Notes under the pieces: model-generated
What the model saw: only the letters and a program-made list of their open reading frames with translations
What the model was told of the DNA's origin: nothing
Databases searched by the model: none
From: Strongyloides papillosus
Taxonomy: Eukaryota; Nematoda; Chromadorea; Rhabditida; Strongyloididae
Assembly (NCBI GenBank): GCA_005656395.1
Contig: SRSI01000009.1
Span: forward strand, 2,046,001-2,110,000
Direction: 5' to 3'
DNA: 64,000 nt
In this document: piece after piece, positions 12,657 to 24,011 of the stretch
How the letters are laid out: every line of letters starts with the position of its first letter
Numbering within the stretch: position 1 is the stretch's first letter
Made by a program: the position numbers and the translations under genes

Positions 12657-13028
12657 ATGAAATTTTATATATTTACACTTTTTATATACATTTTTTTAAT
12701 AATCATCTATAGAGATATACATGGAAAAGAAACTAGTTTAATTGAAATTCGCAATGATATATATAAATTTCAAGAAGGTGAGAAAGCTTTTGTTAATATT
12801 GAATATAAAGGAATAAATAAAAATACTTCTAATTATAATATACGATGTTACAAAAACAATAAAATAATGGTCAATTTTTGTCCAAGAATATTATTTAAAG
12901 GAACAAATTTGATTGCATTAGGAAAGATGACAAAAGTTATGGAAGGAGATTATATAATTCAACTGATAAATAAACATGGAAATGTTAAAGATTTTGGTAC
13001 TTTTTCAATACAATTAAAAGATAATTGA
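12657..13028 (+). CDS. Small secreted protein with one Ig-like domain
   Basis: A single-exon frame of 123 residues from the ATG at 12657. Residues 1-23 form a strongly hydrophobic signal peptide (Phe/Ile/Leu/Tyr-rich) after MK. The rest has the layout of an I-set immunoglobulin domain: FQEGEKAFVNIEYKG as strands A'-B, a Tyr/Asn-rich middle, and EGDYIIQLINKHGN, which matches the F-strand pattern D-x-G/Y...N-x-x-G, ending in a beta-like FGTFSIQL. The canonical disulphide cysteines of strands B and F are Ile instead, and the only two cysteines lie between them. Nematode ZIG-type secreted Ig proteins are a possible comparison. No membrane anchor follows. The domain call is inference from pattern only. 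Confidence 0.6.
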   Translation: MKFYIFTLFIYIFLIIIYRDIHGKETSLIEIRNDIYKFQEGEKAFVNIEYKGINKNTSNYNIRCYKNNKIMVNFCPRILFKGTNLIALGKMTKVMEGDYIIQLINKHGNVKDFGTFSIQLKDN

Positions 13029-14554
13029 AATGTTTATAAATAAATTATTTAATTTTATTACGAAAAATATATTTTTAATGATGAAATAAAATTTTTTAAA
13101 AAAATTCAATATTTTTAGACTTTTTCAAAACAATGAAAAAATATGATAGTACTTTATTTATATGATAAAGCATAAAAACGGTAGTTTTAATTATTCATTA
13201 GCCATATATCTTCTCAGTTTTTACTTCATATGTTGAAATATTGCTATATCACGCGATATCTTTTCAATTTAATCATTGTTTTTATTAATTAATTGCAAAT
13301 AAAATTATTGACGTAACTAACAAGAAATTACTCTTAACTTTTTTTTCGTTATTTCTTCATTGAAGCATTTCATCCACCGTTATTAAAAACACTTTATCTG
13401 CTCTATATGAAGGAAGCTCCAAGATATCAAAAATATAGTTAGAAACGTTGGCATATAAATATATAATCAAAATAATTAAAATGCTTTGTAAGTTATATAT
13501 TCCTTAAAAATATTTTAATATCGAGATTTATATCATCAACATAAAACAATTATGTTATCGTTGTTAAGCAATTTTATTTATAGGATCTTTGCTTTTTGCA
13601 TATTAAACATTAGTGTCTTATGAGTCCTTACTGAAGAGAAATGATATCATAAAAAAAGATATATTCTTTAAGTCCACATGAATGGCCAAATTGTTATATA
13701 AACTTCATTATATACTACATTACGGGTAATTATTTCTTCCAATACTCAAGTATTTCAAAAACAATTAAACAATTTTCGAAGAATCTATAATCAAGTGGTA
13801 TGTAAAACAACAACCAAAGAACAATTTTTAAACTATTTAAATTAAAAATAGTTATTTAATTATGTATTTATTACAAGGATTCCAATAAATTATAATTTCT
13901 TATTTATAATTTTGTTAAAAATAAACTTTTTAAAATAAAAGAACACAGTTAACTGATAACACAAATTTCATCTTTCCGTTAGGTTTTAAAAGATTTAGTC
14001 TTTTATTGAGGTATTCAGAAACCTCTTTTTCACTCTTCATAAAATATAAAATAGTTTATGGAAATTATTTCTACGTTTAAAAAGTTACCCTTTAATAAAT
14101 CCTTATATCACACAAACGATATAAATATATCCTCAATCCTTTTTGTTTATGATAATGAAAATATGGAAAAAAAGAATAATCTTAGCGACAAGAATTTAAA
14201 GTTATGATAATTTGTAATTTCTACGAATAAATAGAACCATGGAATATTTATCAATCATATTGTACACTTCCAACTCTTCTTATTTCTTTTGTAAATATTA
14301 ATTAAGGGGTAAAAATAAGTTAGAAAATACAAAACTACCACAAAATAGTAAATATCTAATTACATTTTTATTGGTATGACATGAATACAAAGTATTACTA
14401 GCGTACAAGCATATAAATTTCTTTGGCGTTAGTAAATAAGTACTGATATTATTTAAAAAAAAAGCAATCCAAAAATAAAACACACGAAAACAATAAATTT
14501 ATTTTAGTTTATAATAAAAAAAATATTATACATTTTCATATACTCCTTCCAACA
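13029..14554. other. 1.5-kb region with no gene seen
   Basis: AT-rich sequence between the Ig-like gene and the stop of the convergent RPN11 gene. No supported gene; the minus-strand frame at 14298-14483 shows no coding signature. The right end includes the RPN11 3' UTR. Confidence 0.5.
14498..14503 (-). terminator. Poly(A) signal AATAAA for RPN11
   Basis: TTTATT on the plus strand reads AATAAA on the minus strand, about 52 bases after the RPN11 stop codon at 14555-14557. It is a good candidate for the polyadenylation signal. Confidence 0.45.
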
Positions 14555-15529
14555 TTAATCGAAAGAAACTGTATCGATCATTGAAGCTGAAGTCTGAACA
14601 ATATTTTCACTCAACATCTTTGTAACTGTGTCCCCTAAGTGACGTTTAGGATCTTGTTTTCCAACATTCTTAATTGCCAGTTGTGCATCTGTCATCTTTT
14701 CTTCTTCTTCAAGACTCTAAAAAAACATAAATAACAATAAAATAATATTATAACTAACTGTTTTGTAAGCTTTTGTTAACTTCAACATTGTTTGTAAGGC
14801 AGCTTCATTGCTTCCACAATGATGTGTAAAATCTTTCATTCCAAGAGAATCCATCCATGAAGTTCTATTCAAATTCAGTAACATTTTTTGTTCCATTTCG
14901 TTTGTCTTATAAGCAATTGGGATAGAATAATAGTGTCTATTTAAACCATGAATTACAGCTTGAATACTTGGTTTATTAAGATGACCTAAGTTACTGGTGG
15001 TTTGTCGTGGTTCCTGCCCCATGGCGACAGATTGAGGATTAATAGATCGAAAGGCATCAATGACTACTTTACCCTTTACAGATTGTATTGGATCAATTAC
15101 AACGGCAACAGCACGATCAGATAGAGCTTCAAAACTTTGTTGTGTGTTAATATCAACACCTGAAAGCCAACATCCAAAACCGGGGTGAGAGTGGTACCAT
15201 CCAACAACCATTTCTGGTCTTCCTGTTTGTTTTAACATATCAAGCATAGTAGCTTGGAAGACAGGATCAACAGCTTCAACAGATACTCCTGTTCCTGATT
15301 GTGGCATAGCGAAAACATCCACAACATTGACTGTGTAATCATCAATAAATTCACCAAGCATCAACCCCATAACTTCCATAGGAACTCCCGCTCTTCCATG
15401 TTTTAACATTTTTAGTAAAGCTAGTGAGGAAATGTAAACAGTTTCACTGGTATCTACTTGTTGAGAATCAACTGGTGTACCACTCAAACCACCAGCTCCA
15501 AGACCTCCAAGACGTAGTAAACGTTCCAT
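14555..15529 (-). CDS. rpn-11: 26S proteasome regulatory subunit RPN11 (PSMD14) deubiquitinase
   Basis: Two exons, 15529-14759 and 14716-14555, separated by a 42-nt intron, give 310 residues, the normal RPN11 length. It is the JAMM/MPN+ zinc metallo-deubiquitinase of the proteasome lid that removes ubiquitin chains en bloc during substrate translocation. The catalytic set is intact: Glu52 in [10 protein letters not shown], and the [14 protein letters not shown] motif with His112, His114, Ser122 and Asp125. The C-terminal exon carries the conserved helical lid segment [16 protein letters not shown]. The only odd point is a T in place of the usual K at the exon junction (YKT-SLEEEE). Start is the ATG at 15529, matching the family N-terminus MERLLRLGG. 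Confidence 0.97.
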
Positions 15530-17698
15530 GACAAATAAAAAATAAATAAATAAGAAATCAACAAAAGATCTTCAAAATAAAAAAAGAATGATTTTCCTTT
15601 GTCTGAATGTCAGCTCCCCAAAGGTCATCCAGTCGGGAACCATACTTTGACGGAAAAAATTCTTTTAACTTGACAATTTCGATGCACTACTCCTTACTAA
15701 TTGGAGATTAATTTTAAAGAATAGTGAATGTTAGATAACTTCTTAGTAAATTCTATTTAATATTGTTATTAAAAAAATTTAAATTGATAAAATTTAAATT
15801 CATTCTTTAAAAGTATGCATTAAGATTTTTATTTGAAATATACACAATTATGCAAACATAAAAATGATAAAAAAAAAGTTAGAAATAAAAAGAAATATAG
15901 TTACTTTCTTAAAAAGTGAAGATTTTTTTTAATTAATATTTAAAACAAACATCAATAGATTGTTTTTAAATTTGACATTGTATAACAACATCTACTGTTC
16001 AACATATGAACTTCAAATACACTTTTTAATTTAATTAATTGGTACCTTGATAGAATTAATACATCAAAACAATAGTTTTAATAACTTTCTCATTCAAATT
16101 TCTTTGTTCCTTATTTAAAGAGTTTTAAAAATGTACATAAGGATAATTTTTTACTATTTACTTTTTCATAATCTCATAAAAAAATTTCTTACATCGTCAA
16201 ACTTCTATGTAACCTTTGAATTTGTTTAAGAGGTAACATAAAACTATAGTATTTTTTTAATATAACGAAGACTTATTTTTTATTTTGTAAATTAAAATAT
16301 TATTGGTGATAAAATTGCTTACCACTTTAAAATTTATGCATCAGTGAATCATTAGAAATTATTTTTTAACTATAAGGATATTCTAAATCTCTCAAAAATA
16401 ATAACAAATTCAAACTTCTACGGTTATAAAAGATAATTACACAATTTGAAATTGTTATATTTTTTAAAGTTACTTAAATATGTATATTTCTATTTCATAC
16501 AATAAATAGTATCATGTTGACAAAATGTAAAAAAGTAAAATTTTTATAGAAGTGAGTTGGTAAAAATGCAACAAAATATATAATTGTACCGAAAAAGAAA
16601 AATATTTTTATATTGACATTCTCTGTTACTGGTATAAGCATTAAATATTAAAAAACATTTTTGCATAAATATAGTTCATTATTTCAGGTAATATTTTGAT
16701 ATAAACATTAATGTATTTTTATTATACAACTGAAAGTTTTGTCATTTATTTTTAATGTTTAATAATAAATTGGTTATTAAGGCATAGCTTTCTCTTTATT
16801 ATAGAGTATAAAATGTCATTATATTATTATTGAGAATATCAATTTCCATTTATGATGTAAATAATTATACACTATTCTTATCAATAATAATAAATTTTAT
16901 GTTATTCATCTTTTGTACCTATATAAATATTATTATCATGATAATTTAATTTCTCCTTTTTAATTCGTACTTTTTTAGAGTAAAATCTACTTTTTAACGT
17001 TGTAACAACACACTAGCTTCTCGCTACTCAATATTATTCTTCACATCCAATGTTAACACAACTATACAATTTATATCTTTATTGATTAGTGTATACCAGC
17101 TAGACTAAGCTTCACATCTTTATATATATCAAAAACATTCTTTGACTAGTCGTTACCAATGATTATATGATAAATATATGATAAATCCAGAGTTTTATAC
17201 ATTTATATTTGGATATCTTTATATTTATATCTTAGTGTAATTTTTAAAATATATAGTTACAAGTTTCATTTATCTATTCTAATTATAATTTACTTAAAAA
17301 ATACTATATTAATATCGATAATAATATTAAAATAAATTTTTATATTATTAATAGGATTTAAAGTTTCTAATAATTATTTAAATAATATTTGTATTTTTCT
17401 ATTTAATTAACATTAATGATAATTAAACAATAAAATCAATAAAATATTGTATAATTTTATGCGATATATGTGTATTTCTTATATTTATAGTTCTATTTTT
17501 TAATTTTCATTTTATATTTTTAGTTTTATTATTATTGTTAAATTTAACATATTATTTTACAAGTTTATTAATATTATTTGAGTGTTAGTGATATTTTCCT
17601 ACACTAATATATTATATGTAACTATATTAATATTTTACTAAATAGTATAAATCTTATAAATATATAAAGAAATATTATATATACATTATCTCAGAAAA
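15530..17698. other. 2.2-kb divergent intergenic region (RPN11 / calcineurin B)
   Basis: No gene seen. It separates divergently transcribed RPN11 and calcineurin B and so holds both promoters. A GC-richer block at about 15605-15655, 75-125 bases upstream of the RPN11 ATG, includes AAAGGTCATCC, with a GTCAT core like that bound by the bZIP factor SKN-1. The rest is AT-rich with homopolymer runs. Confidence 0.45.
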
Positions 17699-18249
17699 AT
17701 GGTAAGTAAAACTGATAAAGATTAATAAATAAATTATAGGGTAATGATTCCTCAATACCACTTGAAATGTGTAATACATTTGATACTTATGAACTTCGCA
17801 GGCTTGCACGTAGATTTAAAAAGTTAGATTTAGATGGAAGCGGTTCATTATCAGTTGATGAATTTATGTCTTTACCAGAATTGCAACAAAATCCCCTTGT
17901 TCAAAGAGTTATTGATATATTTGATGAAGATGGTAATGGTGAAGTTGATTTTCGTGAATTTATTCAGGGAATTTCACAGTTTTCTGTTAAAGGAGACAAA
18001 AATGTTAAGTTGAAGTTTGCTTTTCGTATTTATGATATGGATCGCGATGGTTTTATTTCAAATGGAGAGTTATTTCAAGTTCTCAAAATGATGGTTGGTA
18101 ATAATTTAAAAGACTCCCAACTTCAACAAATTGTTGATAAGACAATATTGTTCCATGATAAAGATGGTGATGGAAAAATATCATTTCAAGAGTTTTGCGA
18201 TGTTGTTGGCAATCTTGATGTGCATGAAAAAATGGTTGTAAAGCCTTAA
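17699..18249 (+). CDS. cnb-1: Calcineurin B regulatory subunit
   Basis: Exon 1 contributes only the ATG (17699-17701). A 38-nt intron follows, and exon 2 (17740-18249) gives the rest of a 170-residue protein, the exact usual length. The N-terminus MGNDSS provides Gly2 for N-myristoylation. Four EF-hands are visible with intact calcium loops: [36 protein letters not shown] and [12 protein letters not shown]. It binds and activates the catalytic subunit calcineurin A, a Ca2+/calmodulin-dependent serine/threonine phosphatase. Taking the open frame alone would wrongly start at Met11 (MCNTFD). AATAAA overlaps the stop codon. Confidence 0.97.
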
Positions 18250-18253
18250 TAAA
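18248..18253 (+). terminator. Poly(A)-like AATAAA overlapping the calcineurin B stop codon
   Basis: The stop TAA at 18247-18249 is embedded in CTTAATAAAG. A second AATAAA lies about 40 bases downstream and is more likely to be the working signal. Confidence 0.3.
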
Positions 18254-19348
18254 GTATGAAGAATTAAATGATATATATATATAATTTTTATAAATAAATA
18301 ACACATTCATGAACATTCAAATTAATGACAAAATTGTATAGCGTCATCTCATTTAATGGATCTTTATTACTTTCATTAATCATTTATGATATCTTTTTAT
18401 TGATACAATAATATCCATATAATAGCTTAATTTTTCGCTAAAACTTATGATAATTTTTATAATATTTTAGTAATTTTAATTTTTGTATATTCTTGTATGA
18501 AAAAAATTTAATAAACTTATGTTATTTATACCTATTGATTATCAAACTTATATTATTTTACAAAAAAAATTAATAAGATGAACGACATAAATAACAACAA
18601 GAATGATTTATAATATTTTGTTTAAGAGTCTGCTATTAAAATAAATATTTTTAATATAGAGGATAAAATATAGTTTCTAATAATATTTTTAAAGCACTTT
18701 AAAAGTAAATGCTGTATAAATACAAACTAATATCGTAATATATTTTCATAAAGTAACATCCGTCAACGTATACAAATTTAATCTTTACAACTTTTCTTAA
18801 CATTCATTTGTAATTTTATTCTCATTAGTAAACAAAAAAGTTTTGTAAAATTGCTATAAATACTTTAGATCATAGTCAATTTACCATTAAATGCTTTTTT
18901 AAATTTAATTGATAACATTTTTTTATTTCAAACATGATGTTTATATTTTAAGTGTTATATTAAAAAATTGATCTCGTAAATATATTATATTTTTTATTGC
19001 TTCAATTAAATGTATTATCTAAAAACACTAGAAGATATTTTCAAAAATATTTTTTTTTCTTCATAAATATAAAAACAAATTAATTACACAAAATATAATC
19101 TAATTACTTTAAATAATAAGAGGTTTCAAACAATATGTATTATATGAATGTATCGTGTCGAAAAATAATCTAAAATATTTTACTTTAATTTTTTAATAGT
19201 TATCTTATATTTTAACAAACATATAATACATTCCAACTACTTCAATATTATATTTACAAAATGCTTTTTCGTGGGTGCCTAAAATATAATATTATACTTG
19301 AAACTAATTTTTACTAATATTTAGTGTTACACTTATATTTTGCTGAAA
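18250..19348. other. 1.1-kb intergenic region
   Basis: Calcineurin B 3' UTR followed by AT-rich sequence without a supported gene, leading into the promoter of the MARVEL-domain gene. Confidence 0.5.
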
Positions 19349-21139
19349 ATGTCTGATAAGCAAAAAAGGTCGATTTTACGAAAATCTACCTCTGATGAAG
19401 ATGTTGCAAATGTTGACGAGCAAAAGAAGGTGGGTTTAATTTCTTAATATTAACTATTTTCAAAATAAGAATGATATTGTTTTACATGTTTTGTACTTTT
19501 ATCAATGACAAAACTATTGATACATAATAAATAAAATTATTTGACAACAATATTTTTATTAGACACTTTATTTTCATTATGTATAGGTAATTTAACTTAG
19601 TTAATAACATTAAATAAGTTTCGTAAAAAATACACTAATTACCTATGTTTGGATCAGTAATATAACTAAACTATTAAAAGGAAGAAGTATACTTTTATTT
19701 TAATATCAGTAATAATAACATAACTGATATATTATAGTAAAAAAACTTGCGCAATTTAATGAAATTGATAAAGGTTGTTTAGGTAGGATGAAATATATAT
19801 ATTATAAAACGTTATATTTAAACATTAATAATATATATTTTTAAGTTGATATATTAAAAATTTACAAAACACAATTTATTTATGTTGTTATTTTATAAAA
19901 AGAATATTTTGATAACCGTTTTTGTGTGTAAAAATTATTATTTATTTAGATTAATGATTTGTGAATTTAAACGATTAATATATAAATCAAAATAAAAAAT
20001 CTATAGGGTTGATTAACTTATATTTATATATATTTCATTTTACCATAAATTTAGGTAATATAACAAAATATGCTTACTTTCTATTATATCACATATTATC
20101 TAGTTTTTATGGAAAAAGTATTGTTTAATAACAACTTTTGTTAAAAATATTTTATATCTAAATTGTTTGATCTATATATAAAAAAAATTTTTTTTTTTGA
20201 ATCTACAAATTTACATTGAATTTTATTTTTGCGCAATTTAAAAATGCAACATCTTTATTAAGAGCAAATAAATGATTTCTAATTACTGATCTTTTGTTTC
20301 TTTTATAGTTGTATATGGAAATTAATATTATTTACTTTAATTTCAAATAATACTTTTTTATATTATTAATTTTAAATACCATTTCAGATGCTTTACTCTG
20401 ATAACATGGACAACTCAACAAATCCACATGTACCAGACAACTCCGGTAATAACAAAAGTGATGATGAATTTACAGTCATTCATTCAAATGCTATCTCACC
20501 GCCACCAGAGAGAATCGGAAGTTCTGAACACTCCGAACCAATAAAAGTTAAAAAGAATAAATTCAGTTATCAATCAAAAATAAAAATTATTCCTACCAAT
20601 CGTCAGGGACAATTAAATACAACTTTCCTTTCTTCAATCCCCGGATTGATGAAAATTGCTGAAGTAGCATTAGCTTTTATTTCTTTTATTTTAGCAATTT
20701 GCAGTGATCGCAGATCAACACAATCTGCATGGACTGAACATTTAACATTTGAATCTATGATAGTTGTTTCAATTCTTATTGTTGGATACGTTTGTTTCCC
20801 ACATTTAACTTTGGATGATGAAAAAACAAGAGAAGGTTTAATTGTTGTAGAATTATTATTTTACGGACTTCACACACTTTTTTATTTCATTGCTATTTGG
20901 CTTATGATTCATTTATCAGCAGCATGGACATCAGAAGGAAGAGGTGCAGCTATAATGTCATCTGTAAATAAAAATATAGTATAAATAGCATAACGATTTT
21001 ATTTTAGGTACTTTGTGTAGCACTTCTTATATTATTTGCGATCGAAACAATTAAAAAATGGAAAGCTTGGAAGAATGAAAACAGTTCAACAATGGTAAAA
21101 GAACCAATTACAAAAGATGATATTAGTAACCAAGCATAA
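19349..21139 (+). CDS. MARVEL-domain four-span membrane protein
   Basis: Exons 19349-19429, 20388-20963 and 21008-21139 join in phase to give 262 residues. The first 100 residues are hydrophilic, Ser/Asn/Lys-rich and presumably cytosolic. Four hydrophobic segments follow at about 112-132, 148-165, 178-200 and 214-233, with a short charged tail (KKWKAWKNE), the arrangement of MARVEL/CKLF-like proteins. That family acts in vesicle trafficking and membrane apposition; no specific partner can be named. The first intron is 958 nt, much longer than its neighbours. Exon 2 begins exactly with ATG after TTTCAG, so a trans-spliced shorter isoform starting at 20388 is equally possible. The final exon completes span 4, so it is required. 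Confidence 0.78.
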
Positions 21140-21186
21140 AAAGTTTTATTTTTTTTACTAAATAACATATTTTATGTTTTCTATAA

Positions 21187-21192
21187 AATAAA
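21187..21192 (+). terminator. Poly(A) signal AATAAA of the MARVEL gene
   Basis: AATAAA about 48 bases after the stop codon, in the 128-base gap between the convergent MARVEL and cystine-knot genes. Confidence 0.45.
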
Positions 21193-21267
21193 AGGTTAAT
21201 ATAATCAAATATATTACAAACTATAATTTAAGAGACCTGTCAAAAGAAATTATAAATTATTAAAAGT

Positions 21268-22623
21268 TTATGTTGTTAAAAATGAATTCAGTTTAAGAGC
21301 ACAAGAGCATGCAATTGGTAATTGAATAGTTTCTTCTTTCCATTGTGGGCATGAATCATCTTTAATATTTTTAAGAACTTTATAACTTAATGTTTGACCT
21401 AAACATTGTCCATATACTGAAAAAATATTATATTTTAAATTTAAAAAAAAAAGTTAAGTAGATATTTACCAGCTTGTGTATTTCTATTAAAAATACATTG
21501 ATTATCGGTTGAGTGACATTGAACACCATTAAAAAATTTCGGAAAACAATGGCTTGGCATTACATAAACAACAGAACATGCTGTACATAGTGAAAATAAA
21601 TTACCATAAGAATCTAATTGTTTTCCTCTTTTAATACATTCTTCTTCATCAACGTATATTGTTTGTTGTGGTGTACAAGGTATATTTGCATATGTAATAG
21701 ATTTACTTTCAATATTTTCCTTTTTATCTTCAGTAGATTCATCATCATCAGGAAATGATGTTTCTATTTCACCATAATTTCTTTTTATTCTCGTAGAATA
21801 ATTCTCTTCAAATGATTGATTAGACAAACCTACAGCTTTTGTTAAAACTTTCATTAATCTTTGACATCTAGAATCACAATTAGGATCGTTATAAACTAAT
21901 GCATCATTTATATTGGATGTACTAGGAGGTCTACCGTCAATAGTATCCATTTCTCCAGAACCTTCTAGATTTATTGGTGCTGACATAAGCATAGGAGCTT
22001 GTTTACTTTCTACAATATCTTCAGATACAGAATGAGGCCTACCACCACCAACAACAAATGATTTAGCTGATTTTTCATATACATTATCAATTGGTTGTTC
22101 ATTAACAAGCTCTGAAAAATGTAATGCCGCTTCTTGTATAGAATTAGCCATAAAACCTTGATTTCTACCACCCATATGCTCTAATTTTGTATATAAAAAT
22201 TTTTCATCAGATGGTTCACAATTTAATTGATTATTATTTTTACTACTACTACTATTTAGTGTTTCTTCTTCCGAATTATCAACAATTTTTAAAATACTAT
22301 CTTTATCAAATATATTTGTTCCGTTATTCATATAATTTTTTTCATTAATACTGTTTGAAATTGATTTGGTAGTTATATTTCTTTGTGGTGCTGCAGTTGT
22401 TGTAAAATCCTTTTCTAAAAATTGTTTAACTAAGTCCATTATAAATAAATCAGGTCGCAAACTATAAACATTGTTTGTATCTAAAAAATATTAATATTAT
22501 TAAAATGTTATAAAAAAACGACTTACTGTTACTTTTGTCATCTAAAATATTTTTCCCATTTATAAAAATTGAAAAACTAGAAAAAAATAATAATATTAAA
22601 TAAGTGCTCCACATTATTGTCAT
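21268..22623 (-). CDS. Secreted pro-protein with C-terminal cystine-knot-type domain (Spaetzle/Trunk/PTTH- or IL-17-like)
   Basis: Exons 22623-22527, 22480-21470 and 21416-21268 join in phase to give 418 residues. Residues 1-23 are a signal peptide (ATG at 22623; MWST four codons in is an alternative, and the frame is open further upstream). A long Ser/Asn/Glu-rich pro-region follows. A furin-type RIKR lies at about 263-266. The C-terminal part has about eleven cysteines, including CTAC (331-334), PKFFNGVQC (354), a Tyr-containing YKVLKN strand, and a terminal CSC (406-408). Spacing and the ending LPIACSC resemble Spaetzle, Trunk and PTTH growth-factor knots; IL-17 shares VL...CP...CxC. Secretion and processing are well supported. 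The exact family is open. Confidence 0.7.
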
Positions 22624-23545
22624 ATATTTGATTAATCTAAAATAAATATTTCTAATAATGTGAAAGAAAATAATCATATATACATCTTACTAAAATATAT
22701 TTCATAATAATTAGAAAAATAAAAATCGTTAAAAAAAAGTAATATTATATCAGTATAATGAAAGAATAATGAATACACTAATAAAATAAGGTTTACCCAA
22801 CAAAAATCCTTCTCTGTCATCTCCTCAATCTTCTATTTCATGTCTTTCCATAAAGCAAATAATTTTATATGATAATACATATCTTTATATACTATGAATT
22901 TACTTATTTAAACAATCGTTTCCAATATTTGATAATCATAACATTGTATTAATAAATTATCTATTCAAAGCTGAAAAAGAAATTTAAATTATATTATTAT
23001 TTTAGTTTAATTATATATAATTGATGATATGAAATAACGTATTTTATTATTATTTTGACAAATTTTATAATAGATGCAACTTTTAAGAAATTAAATTCTT
23101 TAATATGACTCATCAAAAGTTTTTTATTATTTTTTAAATAAACTACAAGTATTTAAATTAAACATTAAGAGAAAATAACTGTTTTTAACTGCATTTGTAT
23201 TTTACAATTAATATGAAAATAAAATGTAAAATATTTACTTCTACTATTACTTTTTGTCAATAAATAGATTGGTTATATTCTACTTTATTACTGCGAAGAA
23301 TGAAAAAGAAAAGGTAATTGTTCAATATATATAAATTTTTAAAGTTCTCTATTCTATTTAAAATTATAATTTATTAATGTGCATATTATATTTTTTTTAT
23401 TGTTTATTTACAGAGTTGAAATTATAAAGTTAACTAATAGGTGATAAGTAATAATTAAAGTCAATCAAATGACCTAAAAATGATATTATATTTTAATATA
23501 AAATATCATATATAAAATTTTCTTTTTAAATAATTAATCTTATCT
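22624..23545. other. 0.9-kb region between two minus-strand genes
   Basis: AT-rich with no supported gene. It contains the 5' flank of the cystine-knot gene at its left end and the 3' flank of the membrane-protein gene at its right end. Confidence 0.5.
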
Positions 23546-24011
23546 TCAGTATTTTCGTTTTTGTCTTGGTAGACATTCTTTATAATATTCATCTAATAAA
23601 ACATCTTCATATGTTGGTGGTGGCGAGGCTCCTGTACTATTGTTATTATTATTATTATTGTTATTATATATCGGTGGAGCGTTTAAATTAACTTCATTTT
23701 CTTTTTTCGAAGCTGCTGCTCTTTTTCTTAAATTTCTTGCTCCTAAAAATTTTATAATAAAAAATGATTAACAAAGTAAACAACTTACTTTCAATTGTCT
23801 TGAAATTTTTTTCCCGAAGTCTAGTTGTTATTCTCTGTATAACACGCCTAGTTCTTCGCATCTCCACAACTTTATCTAATTCCCATTGTTTACATTTATT
23901 GATTCCCAGAAGCATAGCAGCAACAATTCCAATAAAGAATAATATCGTTGGAAGTACAATTGAAGTTACTTGATCGGAAGATGGCACAAAATATTGTGTT
24001 GGAGTTACCAT
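23546..24011 (-). CDS. Single-span membrane protein with basic juxtamembrane region and PPTY tail
   Basis: Two exons, 24011-23789 and 23742-23546, join in phase across a 46-nt intron to give 139 residues. A short extracellular N-terminus precedes one membrane span at about 16-37. A dense Arg/Lys region then spans about 45-88 (MRRTRRVIQR, LRKRAAASKK). An Asn run encoded by AAT/AAC repeats follows, and then PPPTYEDVLLDEYY near the C-terminus. PPTY is a WW-domain/NEDD4-type ligand, and the acidic-tyrosine tail could bind trafficking adaptors. No signal peptide is obvious, so type III orientation is likely. I do not recognise a family. Without splicing, the frame would end in a meaningless Lys/Phe tail. 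Confidence 0.65.

Noticed and set aside
14298..14483. 61-codon minus-strand open frame near RPN11
   Set aside because: No motif and no splice connection to RPN11, whose last exon is fully accounted for.
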